Below are positions 26,600 through 35,507 of a DNA stretch of 64,000 nt, piece after piece. Where the stretch lies: contig NZ_RQVE01000002.1 in the NCBI RefSeq assembly GCF_003992315.1, positions 62,001-126,000 on the forward strand, read 5' to 3'. The DNA comes from Veillonella sp. 3891 (lineage in GTDB: Bacteria; Bacillota; Negativicutes; Veillonellales; Veillonellaceae). Numbering within the stretch: the first letter of the stretch is position 1; every line of letters begins with the position of its first letter. The position numbers and the translations under genes were made by a program. The notes below the pieces were generated by a model. It had not been told where the DNA came from. It made no database searches and saw only the letters and a program-made list of their open reading frames with translations.

Positions 26600-27403
26600 C
26601 TACTCCTTTATCTGCTCATATTCCCAAGCAGTGATGGCCTCCATCACACCACCGCCGACAGCCAATGCTTTATCTGATATAGTAAAGCAATGGCTGTCTT
26701 CACATCGTGCGTCCACATCCGCCAATTTAAAGCCTTTCGTTACTAATATATTAGAAGCTAAGATGCCTCGTAAGGTACCTGTTATTTTTGCATGCACTGG
26801 CACATTCTCTACATAGCCTATAACAGAGCCTGCTTCTACTTGATCTCCAATATGGCTTTTCGCTACAAATAGACCTTCTGCTGGGGATTTGATCACTCGC
26901 TCATGCGTATAGCCACCCACATTGCCCGGAATCCCCGTATTTGCTAAGGCTGGTCCCTCATAAATGCATCGTCCTAAGGTATGACCACGCATAGTTTCAA
27001 TCACCACATGCACATCTTTACCGGCACTAAACCCAGGACCACATCCAATGACTAAGGAAGCATCACTTTTTTGAGTTCCTACATTTCGCTTCGCCAAAAT
27101 TGCATCTACCACGATCGTCGGTTGTATCGTAGCCAATACGGTTTCATAAGGTTCTGTCACCACAGGAATTGCCTCGCGACTAGCCAACAGTTGTGCCACA
27201 TCTTGTAAAGGTACATGGCGTGAGCGCAAGCGCTCCAAGATCATTTCCCCTCGGTGCACGGCATTTCCATAGGATACTTCTCTACGAATCATGGTAGGAA
27301 TGGCAATTTCATTAATCACCACTGGATACCCTGCTCGCCACAAACGATAAATAGCGCCAGATGCCACATCTCCACCGCTACGGATGAGAATGATTGGTTT
27401 CAT
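26600..27403 (-). CDS. yqeB: selenium-dependent molybdenum hydroxylase maturation protein YqeB (EF2563 family)
   Basis: Predicted 267-residue protein of the EF2563/YqeB family, found only beside selenium-dependent molybdenum hydroxylases. Recognisable stretches are IILIRSGGDVASGAIYRLWR at the N-terminus, VDAILAKRNVGTQKSDASLV in the middle, and GPGFSAGKDVHVVIETMRGH. The exact step is not established; a role in preparing or inserting the selenium ligand is inferred from co-occurrence. It overlaps mocA by 26 bases and precedes the XdhC-like gene by 4 bases. Confidence 0.9.
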   Translation of the reverse strand: MKPIILIRSGGDVASGAIYRLWRAGYPVVINEIAIPTMIRREVSYGNAVHRGEMILERLRSRHVPLQDVAQLLASREAIPVVTEPYETVLATIQPTIVVDAILAKRNVGTQKSDASLVIGCGPGFSAGKDVHVVIETMRGHTLGRCIYEGPALANTGIPGNVGGYTHERVIKSPAEGLFVAKSHIGDQVEAGSVIGYVENVPVHAKITGTLRGILASNILVTKGFKLADVDARCEDSHCFTISDKALAVGGGVMEAITAWEYEQIKE

Positions 27404-28031
27404 AACGTCCTCCTTCGCTTACGATACGGTCATAGTCTTCCTTCGTATCGATATCAATACCACTATGCATAGTACATTGCCTTTCAAGCCATACATGCCT
27501 CACATGAGGAGCACCTTCACCTCGTAAAATGATACGCCCTCCCTGATCGCCAGGAATCAGACAAAGTGCATCCGCCCAATATCTGCCAAACACAACGGGA
27601 TTACCTCGTTCTTGATTCGGTCCATACTGTGGCTGTACAATAGCCTTTTCATCGCCTATATCTCTGAAAGCATGACACAATTCCTCAATGACTTGTCCAT
27701 CCAATAAAGGTTGATCGATCACACCACATAGAATTGCCTCTAAGCGCTCTTTCTGTGTGCGTTCCCATTGTAACAAGGCCTCCACTCCTAATCGGATTGA
27801 TGTGCCTTGCCCTAGTTGTGGTTCCACATTAAAAACAGGAATTCCCTGTACCTTACGCACCATATTCTCCACACCCATACGTGGGTCAATCACCACTGCT
27901 AGAGGTTGTATCTTGCCATACTTAGAAAGAGCACTCTCTAACAAAGTATGCCCTTCATAGGTCAATAATTGCTTGGCCCGTCCCATACGTTTCGATTGTC
28001 CAGCCCCTAATACTACACATCCTATTGCCAT
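27378..28031 (-). CDS. mocA: MocA/YgfJ-type molybdenum cofactor cytidylyltransferase
   Basis: Predicted 217-residue nucleotidyltransferase that would transfer CMP from CTP to molybdopterin, giving the cytosine dinucleotide cofactor of this hydroxylase class. The N-terminal motif VVLGAGQSKRMGRAKQLLTY is the GT-A nucleotide loop, and GVIDQPLLDGQVIEEL is the metal-binding stretch. I start at 28031 (MAIGCVVL), with AAGGTG just upstream; it overlaps yqeC by 10 bases. Confidence 0.9.
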   Translation of the reverse strand: MAIGCVVLGAGQSKRMGRAKQLLTYEGHTLLESALSKYGKIQPLAVVIDPRMGVENMVRKVQGIPVFNVEPQLGQGTSIRLGVEALLQWERTQKERLEAILCGVIDQPLLDGQVIEELCHAFRDIGDEKAIVQPQYGPNQERGNPVVFGRYWADALCLIPGDQGGRIILRGEGAPHVRHVWLERQCTMHSGIDIDTKEDYDRIVSEGGRYETNHSHP

Positions 28032-28777
28032 GTTAGCACCTTTTGTATACAACAATGTTCACCATATCCATTAGCCAATACCACTTTGTATAATGGAAGG
28101 GCATGCAAAGCTTGTAACAATGCATCCACCACCGATGGATGTACCGCATCGCATCCCGTACAGAACACAATCCGTTTTCCACGAGCATATTGAAAAATAC
28201 CATTCTCGTGTCCTAATAGTTTTGCTACTCCTTCTGGGGTGATTCTATCTCCTAGTGCAAATCCCGTGATAGACTGCACTTCTTCTATACGATGCACATA
28301 GTCCTCTGCGAGCGGTTTGCCTAAGACCTGCATATTGACTACTGCAATGGTAGTCACCGTGTTAGCCGGTATCACTGGTTCATGAGGCTTAGGGGCTTTC
28401 AACCATTTAGTTTTCGCCCCATCTGCCTCAACGACAATAGACCAATCTAGATGACGATCATGCAATGTATCCAGTAATTCTGGCTCTAGGCCAACTACTT
28501 TGTGACCTGCTATCGCTTGGAACCATGCCCCCATCTGACCACGTTTCACTTGTTCTACAATATGAGCCTCACCTAGTGCTAGATCATCCCCATAGCAAGG
28601 ATTCCAAGGAGCTACTTGTTCCGATCCCATCTTTGTTGTAGTCGTTACCACTACGGGACGTTTTAGACTGGTTGCCACAGCACCTAATTTAGATACCACT
28701 GTTGTTTTACCACCAGCCCCTACGACAGCAAGTATTCCAGGTTCTAGTAAGGACTCCCAATACTGCCTATCACTCAT
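28022..28777 (-). CDS. yqeC: selenium-dependent hydroxylase accessory protein YqeC
   Basis: Predicted 251-residue protein. A P-loop near the N-terminus (ILAVVGAGGKTTVVSKLGAV) and VVVTTTTKMGSEQ follow the YqeC pattern; SIVVEADGAKTKWLKAPKPH is the family's most conserved stretch. YqeC is restricted to genomes with selenium-dependent molybdenum hydroxylases; its biochemical role is not settled. Between the molybdenum subunit and mocA in one operon. Confidence 0.9.
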   Translation of the reverse strand: MSDRQYWESLLEPGILAVVGAGGKTTVVSKLGAVATSLKRPVVVTTTTKMGSEQVAPWNPCYGDDLALGEAHIVEQVKRGQMGAWFQAIAGHKVVGLEPELLDTLHDRHLDWSIVVEADGAKTKWLKAPKPHEPVIPANTVTTIAVVNMQVLGKPLAEDYVHRIEEVQSITGFALGDRITPEGVAKLLGHENGIFQYARGKRIVFCTGCDAVHPSVVDALLQALHALPLYKVVLANGYGEHCCIQKVLTWQ

Positions 28778-28803
28778 CTCGAATCTCCTATTGCTAGCTC
28801 TAC

Positions 28804-31086
28804 TTATTTATTTTGTAATGCCTTATACACACGTTCTGGAATCATTGGCAATGTAGTTACCTCTGCACCTGTTGCATTTAAGATAGCCCCTTGAATCGCT
28901 GGACAGGAGGTATTGATAACTACTTCCCCTATGGATTTAATACCGTAGGCACCTGTTGGTTCATAGGATTCCACAAAATCTACATGAATATTGCCAATAT
29001 CTAATCGTGTTGGTAATTTATAATGCATGAAATTATTCGTTTCTAACACACCTCGAGAGGAATAGCGAATTTCTTCATACAAAGCCATGCCAATACCTTG
29101 TACCACGCCACCTTCTGTTTGTACAGTGGCTAAATTTCGATTCACAATCGTACCGCAGTCAACCACAGCATAATAGTTTTCTGGTGTGACTTTACCAGTT
29201 TCCGTATCTACCTTCACTTCTGCTATACCTATCATAAAAGGAGGAGGAGATGTTTGACTGCCCCAAGTCGCCATACCACTTAGGTAATGACCTTTCGGGC
29301 CCGATACAAGCTTCGGCGCTAGCTCTTTAGTCGTCATCGTTTTAGAACCATCTTCGGTCCACACTTTTTCTCCATCAAAGGAAAGTGTACTTGGGTCCAC
29401 TTCTAAAATACGGCCGAACTCTTGTAAGATTTTTTCTTTCAATTCGTCACAAGCCAGTTTAGTAGCAGTCCCTGTCACATAGGTCGTACTCGATGCATAG
29501 GAACCTGGATCAAAAGGCACTACATCGGTATCTGCTTCATACACAACCATCATATCCATTGGACATCCCAAGGTTTCACAAGCAATTTGTGCCAATGCTG
29601 TATTGGAACCTTGGCCCATATCTGTAGATCCTGTAAATAACATATACGTACCATCATCAAGCATGCGCACTTCTACAGAAGCAGAGTCAATATTGGCAAT
29701 CCCCGAGCCTTGAAAGGCTAGGGCAACCCCTAAACCACCCATATGGCGGTCATCTATTTTCCAGGATTTCGGACGATTATCCCAATTGGACATTTCTTTC
29801 GCCTTTTGGATAGCCTCACGCAACAAGCCAGATTCTAATATTTCTCCTGGATGGAAGGATTGTGCAGTTTCCCCTACACTAATTAGATTTTTCAAGCGCA
29901 ATTCAATTTCATCTACACCCATAGCATGCGCCAATTTCGTAATGGCACATTCTAACGGCCATAAAGCTTCTGTAGCACCATACCCACGGAATGCACCGCC
30001 TGGCATATGGTTTGTGTACACCACATTCGATTCATAACGAATCGCTTTAGTTTTGTTATATAATGGCAAGGATTTGTGTTCCCCTGCGGTGAAAGTCGTC
30101 AGCGCATGGCTACCATGTGCTCCTGCATCGGATACCGCCACCATGTCGATAACTTGAATAATACCATCCTTTGTGGCCCCTACACGAACTTTCCAATCCC
30201 GTGCATGTCGGCTAGTGGAACAGTTATTCGCTTCATGACGATCGTATATGATATAGGACGGTTTTTTCAACTTCCATGTTACAAAGGCTGGGAACATTTC
30301 TGTACAACCAGTTTGTTTAGATCCGAAACCACCACCAATACGAGGCTTGATAACACGAATTTGTGCCGCTGAAATCCCTAACGCACGAGCCACATGTCTA
30401 CGAATATGGAATGGTACTTGTGTCGAACTAGTGATGACAAGGCGATTAAATTGGTCAATAGTGGCAAAGGTTCTAAAGGTTTCCATTGCCGATTGTAAAG
30501 TAGCTTGGTCAAAGTAAGACTCTTCTACTACATAATCACATTTCGCCAATTCTGCTTCTAAATCACCCACTACATGACTATAGGAACACGCAATATTTCG
30601 CTTAGGATCTCCCCCTACTGGGAAGTTATAATGGAGATCATCTTCTGCATGAATAATACTTGGATGATCGATGGCTGTATGCATATCTAAGACTGGTTCA
30701 TAGACCTCATATTTTACTTTAATGAGAGGCATCGCTTTTAATGCGGTCCGTTCATCCACGGCCACCACTAAGGCTACTTCATCCCCCACATAGCGAACCA
30801 CTTGATCTAAAATCAACATATCGTATGCAGATGGTTCTGGATAACTTTGACCCGCTAAGGTAAATCTAGTTTGTGGCACATCTTTGTAAGTATAAATCGC
30901 TTCCACACCTGGTACTTTTAAAGCGGCCTCAATATTAATATCTACAATTTTAGCAAATGCATGAGGACTACGAAGCACCTTAATACATAGTGCATTGGAT
31001 GGAATAAAATCTTCTGTATAGGCTGCTTTACCACTCAAAATCGTTGTGGAGTCTGTTTTTTTGTAACTTTTTCCTAAGTGTTTCAT
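28804..31086 (-). CDS. xanthine dehydrogenase-type molybdenum-binding subunit
   Basis: Predicted 760-residue large subunit of a three-component molybdenum hydroxylase. The N-terminal domain has LGKSYKKTDSTTILSGKAAY and YVGDEVALVVAVDERTALKA; the cofactor domain has RIGGGFGSKQTGCTEM, HMPGGAFRGYGATEALWPLE and GSTDMGQGSNTALAQIACET. The expected active-site Glu lies in GIKSIGEVVINTSCPAIQ near the C-terminus. It overlaps the iron-sulfur subunit by 4 bases. The neighbouring yqeC-mocA-yqeB and yedE-yedF genes point to a selenium-containing form, which sequence alone cannot prove. Likely substrates are purines such as xanthine, hypoxanthine or urate. Confidence 0.92.
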   Translation of the reverse strand: MKHLGKSYKKTDSTTILSGKAAYTEDFIPSNALCIKVLRSPHAFAKIVDINIEAALKVPGVEAIYTYKDVPQTRFTLAGQSYPEPSAYDMLILDQVVRYVGDEVALVVAVDERTALKAMPLIKVKYEVYEPVLDMHTAIDHPSIIHAEDDLHYNFPVGGDPKRNIACSYSHVVGDLEAELAKCDYVVEESYFDQATLQSAMETFRTFATIDQFNRLVITSSTQVPFHIRRHVARALGISAAQIRVIKPRIGGGFGSKQTGCTEMFPAFVTWKLKKPSYIIYDRHEANNCSTSRHARDWKVRVGATKDGIIQVIDMVAVSDAGAHGSHALTTFTAGEHKSLPLYNKTKAIRYESNVVYTNHMPGGAFRGYGATEALWPLECAITKLAHAMGVDEIELRLKNLISVGETAQSFHPGEILESGLLREAIQKAKEMSNWDNRPKSWKIDDRHMGGLGVALAFQGSGIANIDSASVEVRMLDDGTYMLFTGSTDMGQGSNTALAQIACETLGCPMDMMVVYEADTDVVPFDPGSYASSTTYVTGTATKLACDELKEKILQEFGRILEVDPSTLSFDGEKVWTEDGSKTMTTKELAPKLVSGPKGHYLSGMATWGSQTSPPPFMIGIAEVKVDTETGKVTPENYYAVVDCGTIVNRNLATVQTEGGVVQGIGMALYEEIRYSSRGVLETNNFMHYKLPTRLDIGNIHVDFVESYEPTGAYGIKSIGEVVINTSCPAIQGAILNATGAEVTTLPMIPERVYKALQNK

Positions 31087-31538
31087 AGTGTTTTGCCTCC
31101 TAAAAATTTACGAATCCCACGCATATGCGATTCATAACCTGTACAACGACATAAATTATTGTTTAGGTAAGCTTTAATTTCTTCATCCGTAGCATTTGGA
31201 TATTTACGGCTCAAGGCAATGGCACTCATCATCATGCCTGTTGTACAGTAGCCACATTGATCAGCCCCTTCTTCTGCCAAGCAATCCGCCAAATGAGCTG
31301 CCTCTTCCGCTACGCCTTCTAAGGTAGTAATCTCATGGCCTACGGCTCTGAAAGTAGGATAGGCACAAGATAACATAGGATCTCCATCTACCCATACAGT
31401 ACATAAACCGCAGTTTGTCGTATCACAGCCGCACCGCACACTATAAAAGCCTAAGTTACGTAATGTTTCCAATAACATTTCATCTGTTTCGATGAGAACT
31501 TTTTGTTTCACTCCGTTCACTTGTAACATTATTTCCAT
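31083..31538 (-). CDS. xanthine dehydrogenase-type [2Fe-2S] subunit
   Basis: Predicted 151-residue electron-transfer subunit with two [2Fe-2S] domains. The plant-type ferredoxin cysteines are in YSVRCGCDTTNCGLC with the last in GDPMLSC; the second cluster motif is CGYCTTGMMMSA with NNLCRCTGY. It passes electrons from the molybdenum subunit to the FAD subunit. Overlaps both neighbours (4 and 10 bases), giving the order FAD-FeS-Mo. Confidence 0.93.
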   Translation of the reverse strand: MEIMLQVNGVKQKVLIETDEMLLETLRNLGFYSVRCGCDTTNCGLCTVWVDGDPMLSCAYPTFRAVGHEITTLEGVAEEAAHLADCLAEEGADQCGYCTTGMMMSAIALSRKYPNATDEEIKAYLNNNLCRCTGYESHMRGIRKFLGGKTL

Positions 31539-32317
31539 TGTGCCACCTCTTTTACCAATCGTTTAAACATGTTTTTTGCCATCTCTAAGCGATACTCTGC
31601 ACCTGCATGTGAGTTACTTTGAAAGGATAATTCCTCTTGAATTAAGATTACCGCTTCATCCAAAGCATCTAATCCTTTTTCATTAATCATCTGGCAAGCT
31701 TTTGTAGCTAATGCTGGTTTGCCCGGACGACAACCAATGTATACGGAATAACCTTGATCATCTAATCGAGCAGATCCTGTTAAATATGGAAAATCTGAAG
31801 TCGATTTTCTTAAGGCTTCAATCGCCACTGGTACTTCTTGTTTTGGTACAATGATTTCAAGCAATAAATCTCTTGTTCCATAGGTTAAGTATTGTTCAAT
31901 TGGCATGCGGCCCGCTTCAAATAAACGTACCTCTGCTCGTAATGCTAATAAGGCAGGAATAATATCAGAGAACCCGAATTTCGCTGCTACCGATCCCCCC
32001 ATGGTAGCCATACTCCGGAATTGAACACCTAAAATATCTTTCACAGCTTTTGGGAGCACTCCCCCACAGAATGTTTTAAATGGTTCATATACCTCTACAT
32101 CCCGTTGTGTTGCCATGGCTCCAATGCGATATTCTGTGTCCTCTTCTTCAATATAACGAAGGCCCAATTCAGACAAATCAATCACCATTGGCCATTTACG
32201 ATTTCCCAATCGTGTCCAACAACCACCTGCTAAGATAGGCGCCATCTTTTGCTTCACCATTAGTGCATGTGCCTCTTCTACTGTTTTAGGCTGTTGCACT
32301 TGCATAAACATAAGCAT
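31529..32317 (-). CDS. xanthine dehydrogenase-type FAD-binding subunit
   Basis: Predicted 262-residue FAD subunit. Start set at 32317 (MLMFMQVQQPKTVEEAHALM), with AGGAGG 7 nt upstream; the frame open to 32449 has no such site. The first FAD loop reads ILAGGCWTRLGNRKW, somewhat unlike the common AGGTDL pattern. The second reads TMGGSVAAKFGFSDIIPALL and is close to the family. The C-terminal CO dehydrogenase flavoprotein domain starts near SDFPYLTGSARL. First gene of an operon that runs to 25566. Confidence 0.9.
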   Translation of the reverse strand: MLMFMQVQQPKTVEEAHALMVKQKMAPILAGGCWTRLGNRKWPMVIDLSELGLRYIEEEDTEYRIGAMATQRDVEVYEPFKTFCGGVLPKAVKDILGVQFRSMATMGGSVAAKFGFSDIIPALLALRAEVRLFEAGRMPIEQYLTYGTRDLLLEIIVPKQEVPVAIEALRKSTSDFPYLTGSARLDDQGYSVYIGCRPGKPALATKACQMINEKGLDALDEAVILIQEELSFQSNSHAGAEYRLEMAKNMFKRLVKEVAQWK

Positions 32318-32461
32318 ACTTATACCTCCTGACTCCAACATCTCTATACCCTTATTGTACCATGTATATGAAGATTTTGGCATATGAATTACCTTAGATA
32401 CTACGCATCCATATATGCATAATCCATATACATCATAACTTACTAACAATCATGGAAATAA

Positions 32462-32535
32462 AAATAGGCATACACAAACTACTTCGTACTCCAATGAATC
32501 TATCATTATGCGAGACTAGTTTATGTACGCCTAAT
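32462..32535 (-). terminator. long-loop terminator after the yedE operon
   Basis: The arms TAGGCATACACAAACTA and TAGTTTATGTACGCCTA pair (two mismatches) around a loop of about 35 nt; on the minus strand the stem is followed by TTTTTATTT. It would end the yedE-yedF-DUF3343 transcript before the FAD-subunit operon. The other bases between 32318 and 32569 show nothing definite. Confidence 0.6.
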
Positions 32536-32569
32536 ATCAATTTTATATGAAATATAGCTTGCAAGCTGT

Positions 32570-32818
32570 TCAATTACTTTTATAGATTTCTCTATATCCT
32601 TCTCTTTGTTTCTCTACAACCTGCTCTATATCTTCTAAAATATCTTCAGGAATGTCTTCAACAATGCATCGATCCACTTGGAAAATTGCACATGTACCAC
32701 ATGATGAGCTAAGCCAACGAGGAACAGGCTGTAAGCGTACAGTTATGTGTGCCTGCTTACAAAATTGTTCAAATTGGATAGCCCCGAAGTGAGAATAAAA
32801 CGTTGCTACATATTCCAT
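32570..32818 (-). CDS. DUF3343 protein, selenium-cluster partner of YedF
   Basis: Predicted 82-residue soluble protein. The start MEYVATFYSHFGAIQFEQFC and the Cys pair in SSSCGTCAIF match DUF3343 proteins, often next to yedF and predicted to bind or pass sulfur or selenium. The ATG at 32818 follows the yedF stop by one base (TAATATG), so translation is likely coupled. Function is inferred only from company. Confidence 0.75.
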   Translation of the reverse strand: MEYVATFYSHFGAIQFEQFCKQAHITVRLQPVPRWLSSSCGTCAIFQVDRCIVEDIPEDILEDIEQVVEKQREGYREIYKSN

Positions 32819-32819
32819 A

Positions 32820-33020
32820 TTATTTTGTGATAGTGAGAATATACTCACCGTTCTCCTCTTGAGATACGATTGTGTATCCTTGAGCTACTACAAATCGAGT
32901 AATATTTTCCACTGCTGTTTTAGAGTCAGATTGCACAGTATATTGACTGTCACCTGATGCCATTGCTTTTTGTACCATAATCACTGGTTCTGGACAAGAT
33001 AGTCCTCTTACATCAATCAT
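32820..33020 (-). CDS. yedF: YedF, TusA-like sulfur/selenium carrier
   Basis: Predicted 66-residue TusA-fold protein: MIDVRGLSCPEPVIMVQKAM carries the single Cys in the CPxP motif that holds persulfide (or, by inference, selenium) in this family. The short form lacks the C-terminal domain of long YedF proteins, but the DUF3343 gene next to it could supply a partner. Between yedE and DUF3343, in an operon with a putative selenium transporter. Confidence 0.88.
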   Translation of the reverse strand: MIDVRGLSCPEPVIMVQKAMASGDSQYTVQSDSKTAVENITRFVVAQGYTIVSQEENGEYILTITK

Positions 33021-33038
33021 ACTTACCTCCCGCTTTCC

Positions 33039-34091
33039 TTATTTACGCATATTTTTAACAGCAATTACTAAGGCGATAACAAAGCCTACACCTACTGCAA
33101 TTTGGCCCGCTACTGGAACACCTGTACCTGTGGCTGCCAAACCAAAATTGTGAGCAAATGCTGCACCTGCCGCTAAACCTACGACTGTAATCATAGAATC
33201 GGAATTACCTTCACCGGATAAGATCAATTGACGTAATGGGCAACCACCCATTAATGTACAGCACAAGCCAGCCAAGGCCATACCTAAGAAGTTCCACAAT
33301 CCATCTGTATGCGCAATTGGTTGTTTCACAAAACCAGGATGGAAGTTACCAACCGAAATGTTCACTAGGAACGCTGCTACAAGAATCGCAATAAAACCAA
33401 GAATTAATTTTGTTTCTTTAAATAGGATGATATCTCGGATACCACCTACCATACAAAGACGGCTGTATTGTGCTAAGCCACCTACGACTAAACCTGCTGC
33501 CAAAGAAATCCACAATGGAGCATGAATGGCACCTGGCCCTTTTTCAGTAAAGAAAATGAACGCTGGCGCTGCCACCACAAGACCTAATAAAATTACCTGT
33601 GCTGCCGGCATAATATAGGAGTCCATTTTAGATACGATATACGTTCTACCCAAGGAATAGCCACGTTTTAAGAATACTGTACCCACTGCAATACCACCAG
33701 TAAATCCTAATAGACCCATGATAGCATTCCAATCACCACCAGCTAATCGTAAAATCATACGGAATGGACAGCCTAAGAAAATAAGACAGCCAATCATAGT
33801 AAAAAATCCTAAGGTAAATCGTGTTGCTGGAGCGGAACCACCTTTAGCAGATCGCTCTCCACGGAACCAAGATAATAAAAAGGCTCCTAACACTAATCCA
33901 ATAATCTCTGGACGAATGTATTGTACTGGTGCTGCTCTATGCAGACCCAATCCCCCTACAGAATCACGAATAAAACAGGCAATACAAAAGCCCATATTTT
34001 GTGGGTTTCCCGCTAGTACTAAAAAACTAGCAATAGCACCAATAATTAATCCAGCAATAATAATTCTTTGCTTTTCACTTACTACACTCAT
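33039..34091 (-). CDS. yedE: YedE-family putative selenium transporter
   Basis: Predicted 350-residue inner-membrane protein with about ten hydrophobic segments. It carries the paired motifs of YeeE/YedE transporters: NPQNMGFCIACFIRDSVGGL near the N-terminus, LGCPFRMILRLAGGDWNAIM, YSRLCMVGGIRDI, and MGGCPLRQLILSGEGNSDS. Conserved Cys residues in these motifs are thought to relay thiosulfate- or selenium-type ligands. I start at 34091 with AGGAGAGG upstream. Divergent from the PLP lyase gene; uptake of a selenium compound is inferred from the yedF context. Confidence 0.9.
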   Translation of the reverse strand: MSVVSEKQRIIIAGLIIGAIASFLVLAGNPQNMGFCIACFIRDSVGGLGLHRAAPVQYIRPEIIGLVLGAFLLSWFRGERSAKGGSAPATRFTLGFFTMIGCLIFLGCPFRMILRLAGGDWNAIMGLLGFTGGIAVGTVFLKRGYSLGRTYIVSKMDSYIMPAAQVILLGLVVAAPAFIFFTEKGPGAIHAPLWISLAAGLVVGGLAQYSRLCMVGGIRDIILFKETKLILGFIAILVAAFLVNISVGNFHPGFVKQPIAHTDGLWNFLGMALAGLCCTLMGGCPLRQLILSGEGNSDSMITVVGLAAGAAFAHNFGLAATGTGVPVAGQIAVGVGFVIALVIAVKNMRK

Positions 34092-34147
34092 AGTACCTCT
34101 CCTACTAAACATTACCTCTTCGACTAGGTTACTTTTGTCCCTATAAA

Positions 34148-34176
34148 TTGATATTTTTCACGCCTTACTTTATACT
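34148..34176 (+). promoter_or_regulatory. promoter of the class V PLP gene
   Basis: TTGATA (34148-34153), 17-nt spacer, TATACT (34171-34176), 35 nt before the ATG at 34211. Confidence 0.65.
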
Positions 34177-34210
34177 AAATATAATATACATATTAAAAGG
34201 AGTTATACTT

Positions 34211-35371
34211 ATGAAATCCATCTATGCAGATAATAGCAGTACCTCTTTTCCAAAAGCGCCCACTGTAGCGCAGGCTATGTATGATTACATTTCCTATAAT
34301 GGAGCCTCCGTTCATCGATCCTCTAACGAGGATGCATACCAAGTAGAACGCTTACTCTTAGAAACACGTCAACAGTTACAACAACTATTGGGTGGACCTA
34401 GTCCAAAATACGTCATCTTTACTCCCAATGTAACAACTAGTCTAAATATGGTCTTACAAGGTCTTTTTTCTGCCGGTGATCATCTCCTAATTTCCAGCTT
34501 AGAGCATAACGCCGTCATGCGTCCGCTCCACCAATTATCTATGAAAGGTGTATCTTACTCCACCATTCCAAGCACACCTCAAGGGGAAATGATTACCTCC
34601 ACCTTAGAATCACTCCTCTTACCTACTACAAAGGCCATTCTAGTGACTCATGTATCTAATGTGTGTGGCACCATTCAACCTATTGCCGAAATCGGTGCAT
34701 TCTGTAAAGAACACAATCTATTGTGTATCGTAGATGCTGCACAATCTGCTGGTATCTTACCAATCCATATGAAAGATATGAACATTGATATCCTGTGCTT
34801 TACCGGTCACAAAGGATTATTGGGACCTCAAGGGGTAGGAGGCTTTCTCCTTACCAAAGATGTGGCTCATCAAATACACCCTCTACTAACTGGTGGCACT
34901 GGTAGTTTCTCTCACACTATAGAGATTCCCACTACCTTTCCCGACCGCTTTGAACCTGGTACGCCCAACATTCCAGGCATCCTCGGTCTTCATGCTAGTT
35001 TGTCCTATCTCAATACAGTAGGCATCGACAGCATTTACCAACACGAATTGTCTTTGACCAAACAATTCATATGTGGATTACAAGAACTACCAAAGTATAC
35101 TATTCATGGTATGCCCAACATTCATAATCGGACAGCCGTAATTTCTATCTCTCCTAATCATTGTGATCCAGCAGAACTGGCGCACAATTTAGAAGAAACC
35201 TATCATATTATTACTAGAGTTGGTTTGCACTGTGCTCCTACAGCCCATCAAGTACTAGGAACCTATCCTAGAGGAACCGTTCGCTTTTCCTTTGGATACC
35301 ACAACACAGCTGATGAAGTGGATACTATATTAAATAGCTTGGATCTGTTACAGACTACACAACTCTTATAA
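34211..35371 (+). CDS. class V PLP enzyme, cysteine desulfurase / selenocysteine lyase type
   Basis: Predicted 386-residue PLP enzyme. The Schiff-base Lys is in DILCFTGHKGLLGPQGVGG and the reactive Cys in RVGLHCAPTAHQVLGTYPRG, with FTPNVTTSLNMVLQG and SSLEHNAVMRPL as cofactor-site motifs. Such enzymes release sulfur from cysteine or selenium from selenocysteine. Standing divergent to yedE-yedF and among molybdenum hydroxylase genes, it is a good candidate for the source of the cyanolysable S or Se ligand, but cysteine versus selenocysteine cannot be told from sequence. Start at 34211 has AAAAGGAG upstream; the frame to 34148 overlaps the promoter. Confidence 0.88.
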   Translation: MKSIYADNSSTSFPKAPTVAQAMYDYISYNGASVHRSSNEDAYQVERLLLETRQQLQQLLGGPSPKYVIFTPNVTTSLNMVLQGLFSAGDHLLISSLEHNAVMRPLHQLSMKGVSYSTIPSTPQGEMITSTLESLLLPTTKAILVTHVSNVCGTIQPIAEIGAFCKEHNLLCIVDAAQSAGILPIHMKDMNIDILCFTGHKGLLGPQGVGGFLLTKDVAHQIHPLLTGGTGSFSHTIEIPTTFPDRFEPGTPNIPGILGLHASLSYLNTVGIDSIYQHELSLTKQFICGLQELPKYTIHGMPNIHNRTAVISISPNHCDPAELAHNLEETYHIITRVGLHCAPTAHQVLGTYPRGTVRFSFGYHNTADEVDTILNSLDLLQTTQLL

Positions 35372-35398
35372 CTAGAATACCATACATCAAAAAACAAA

Positions 35399-35440
35399 GT
35401 AAGCACCAATTATACATATAATTGGTGCTTACCTATTTTC
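35399..35440. terminator. terminator between convergent genes
   Basis: A perfect 15-bp stem (GTAAGCACCAATTAT, loop ACAT, complement) followed by CTATTTTC. It lies between the PLP gene and the convergent permease gene and could serve both. Confidence 0.8.
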
Positions 35441-35507
35441 GTGCTACTTTCTGTATAAAGAAAGCACTTATATATGTAACCTAACTCTAAATTTTACAAT
35501 ATTTTAA

